Below are positions 40,526 to 41,287 of a stretch of 41,287 bases of DNA, piece by piece. Origin of the DNA: an uncultured Succinivibrionaceae bacterium (GTDB lineage Bacteria; Pseudomonadota; Gammaproteobacteria; Enterobacterales; Succinivibrionaceae). Made by a program: the position numbers and the translations under genes. The stretch is from assembly GCA_944389865.1 (NCBI GenBank), contig CALXNX010000016.1, positions 1-41,287 on the forward strand, in the 5' to 3' direction. Numbering within the stretch: position 1 is the first letter of the stretch; each line of letters starts with the position of its first letter. The notes beneath the pieces are model-generated. The model was not told the DNA's origin. It saw only the letters and a program-made list of their open reading frames with translations, and made no database searches.

Positions 40526-41287
40526 TCAGCCGCCTGCCGCTGCAGCCGGCCCGGATGGGCTCAGGCCGCAGCTCTCAGCGCTTTCCTTCAGGTCTAACCG
40601 CCTGTCCCTTTCAGGACTCACGGCCATTTGAGGCGCCGTGCCGAAGCGCCTTGAATTTAAGGCAGTGACTACCCCGCGCAGGTACCAGCTCAGGTGTCTG
40701 CCCAATTCCTTTTCAGGAAGGCTCTGCAGACGCTCCATCTCTGCTGCATGATGCAGCAGAAAGTGCGGCAGCTGTTCTGCACTAAGCCGGGCGTTAATCG
40801 CTTTTAACCCCTCAGCAGTGCAGAACAAATTAAACGCACTCAGGATGTCGCGCTGTACAGGCTCTCCCTGTACCATAATGGCCCGCTGGTACAGCGGGTG
40901 CTTTTCGTAAACTCCTTTATCAGGCAGATACTGGCTGGCCCGATGGGTTATAGAATTGACTGTATATACTTGACCGCCGTAGAGCGGGGCCAGCTCTTTA
41001 ATAAAGCGCAGCAGCTGACCGGGAGCGGCTTTAAAGACTGAGGAGCCGAAGCGCTTTTTGCGTCTGCACTTTCCGGTTTCAGGGTTAAGCTCCGTCTCCT
41101 TAGTGGAGCGTTTGGCCAATGCCCTGAACTTCATGTCCTCAACGAAAATCTTCCCGCCCATGGAGACGGTCTGCAGGGCCAGGCTGCGCTGATGTTCTCT
41201 GCGCTTTAATGCCGCATGCTGCTGCAGCTTGATGAGCTTATACTCCAGCTTTAAACAGCGTTTGCTCTTAACCCATGGTTTCTGCTC
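40526..41287 (-). CDS. TnpB-family RNA-guided nuclease, zinc-ribbon-less type (partial)
   Basis: The reading frame stays open from the TGA at 40526 to the right edge (at least 253 residues), so the N-terminus is outside the window. An inner ATG at 41161 is not the true start. Visible parts are a basic helical region RCLKLEYKLIKLQQHAALKR, the RuvC-II segment KIFVEDMKFRALAKR with its glutamate, KKRFGSSVFKAAPGQLL, and the RuvC-III segment VQRDILSAFNLFC with its aspartate. Between the last two, where most TnpBs have a four-cysteine ribbon, the sequence is SITHRASQYLPDKGVYEKHP with no cysteines. The first RuvC aspartate lies off the window, so activity cannot be judged. Confidence 0.82.
   Translation of the reverse strand, partial: EQKPWVKSKRCLKLEYKLIKLQQHAALKRREHQRSLALQTVSMGGKIFVEDMKFRALAKRSTKETELNPETGKCRRKKRFGSSVFKAAPGQLLRFIKELAPLYGGQVYTVNSITHRASQYLPDKGVYEKHPLYQRAIMVQGEPVQRDILSAFNLFCTAEGLKAINARLSAEQLPHFLLHHAAEMERLQSLPEKELGRHLSWYLRGVVTALNSRRFGTAPQMAVSPERDRRLDLKESAESCGLSPSGPAAAAGG

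Overview
The window looks like a chromosomal segment of a gut- or rumen-type gammaproteobacterium, most likely Succinivibrionaceae or a relative. This rests on proteobacterial-looking RhaA, RhaD, UlaE, PutP and Mfd, moderately high GC, and an aryl-polyene-type ACP. It is an inference from remembered family sequences, not a search. Both edges lie in IS200/IS605 (TnpB) material: a right-end hairpin at about 72-157, and a tnpB running off the right edge (40526-41287). This is what a contig bounded by repeats would look like.

Region 1 (211-14230) is a deoxysugar locus. A leftward block encodes a DeoR-type regulator, a DUF4867-like cupin protein, L-rhamnose isomerase, an aldo/keto reductase, a complete RbsABC-type sugar ABC transporter (ATPase, two permeases, binding protein), a small ASRT-family protein and a free-standing glucose-type PTS EIIA. 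A rightward block encodes rhamnulokinase, rhamnulose-1-phosphate aldolase and a UlaE-type 3-epimerase. It faces a convergent AraD/UlaF-type 4-epimerase across a hairpin-rich spacer. Together they take up a sugar of the L-rhamnose type, isomerise, phosphorylate and cleave it. The AKR is a candidate for handling lactaldehyde, and the two epimerases add a link from L-xylulose-5-P or L-ribulose-5-P to the pentose phosphate pathway.

Region 2 (14404-30337) is mostly housekeeping and signalling. It holds an acidic repeat-bearing membrane protein, glycogen debranching enzyme GlgX, an NAD synthetase whose amidase cysteine is missing, a degenerate ImmA/IrrE-like protein, the proline symporter PutP, a small membrane protein, a large PAS/GAF/GGDEF-like/EAL protein with an intact EAL domain, a CheB-CheR-PAS fusion and a HAD phosphatase.

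Region 3 (30377-40450) has a pseudo-ATPase of the AAA-ATPase-like (DUF1703) family, Mfd, a polytopic DUF6056-like membrane protein, and a compact cluster resembling a fragment of an aryl-polyene locus: ACP, acyl-ligase, thioesterase and an iron-alcohol-dehydrogenase-fold protein with its metal ligands replaced. This cluster runs into the right-hand TnpB element.

Two patterns stand out. Several proteins keep a fold but lose catalytic residues (NadE amidase, IrrE-like, AAA-like, GGDEF-like, Fe-ADH-like). A promoter element of the form GCTAnnAT, often after a T-tract, recurs in front of unrelated genes. No tRNA, rRNA or CRISPR array was seen.
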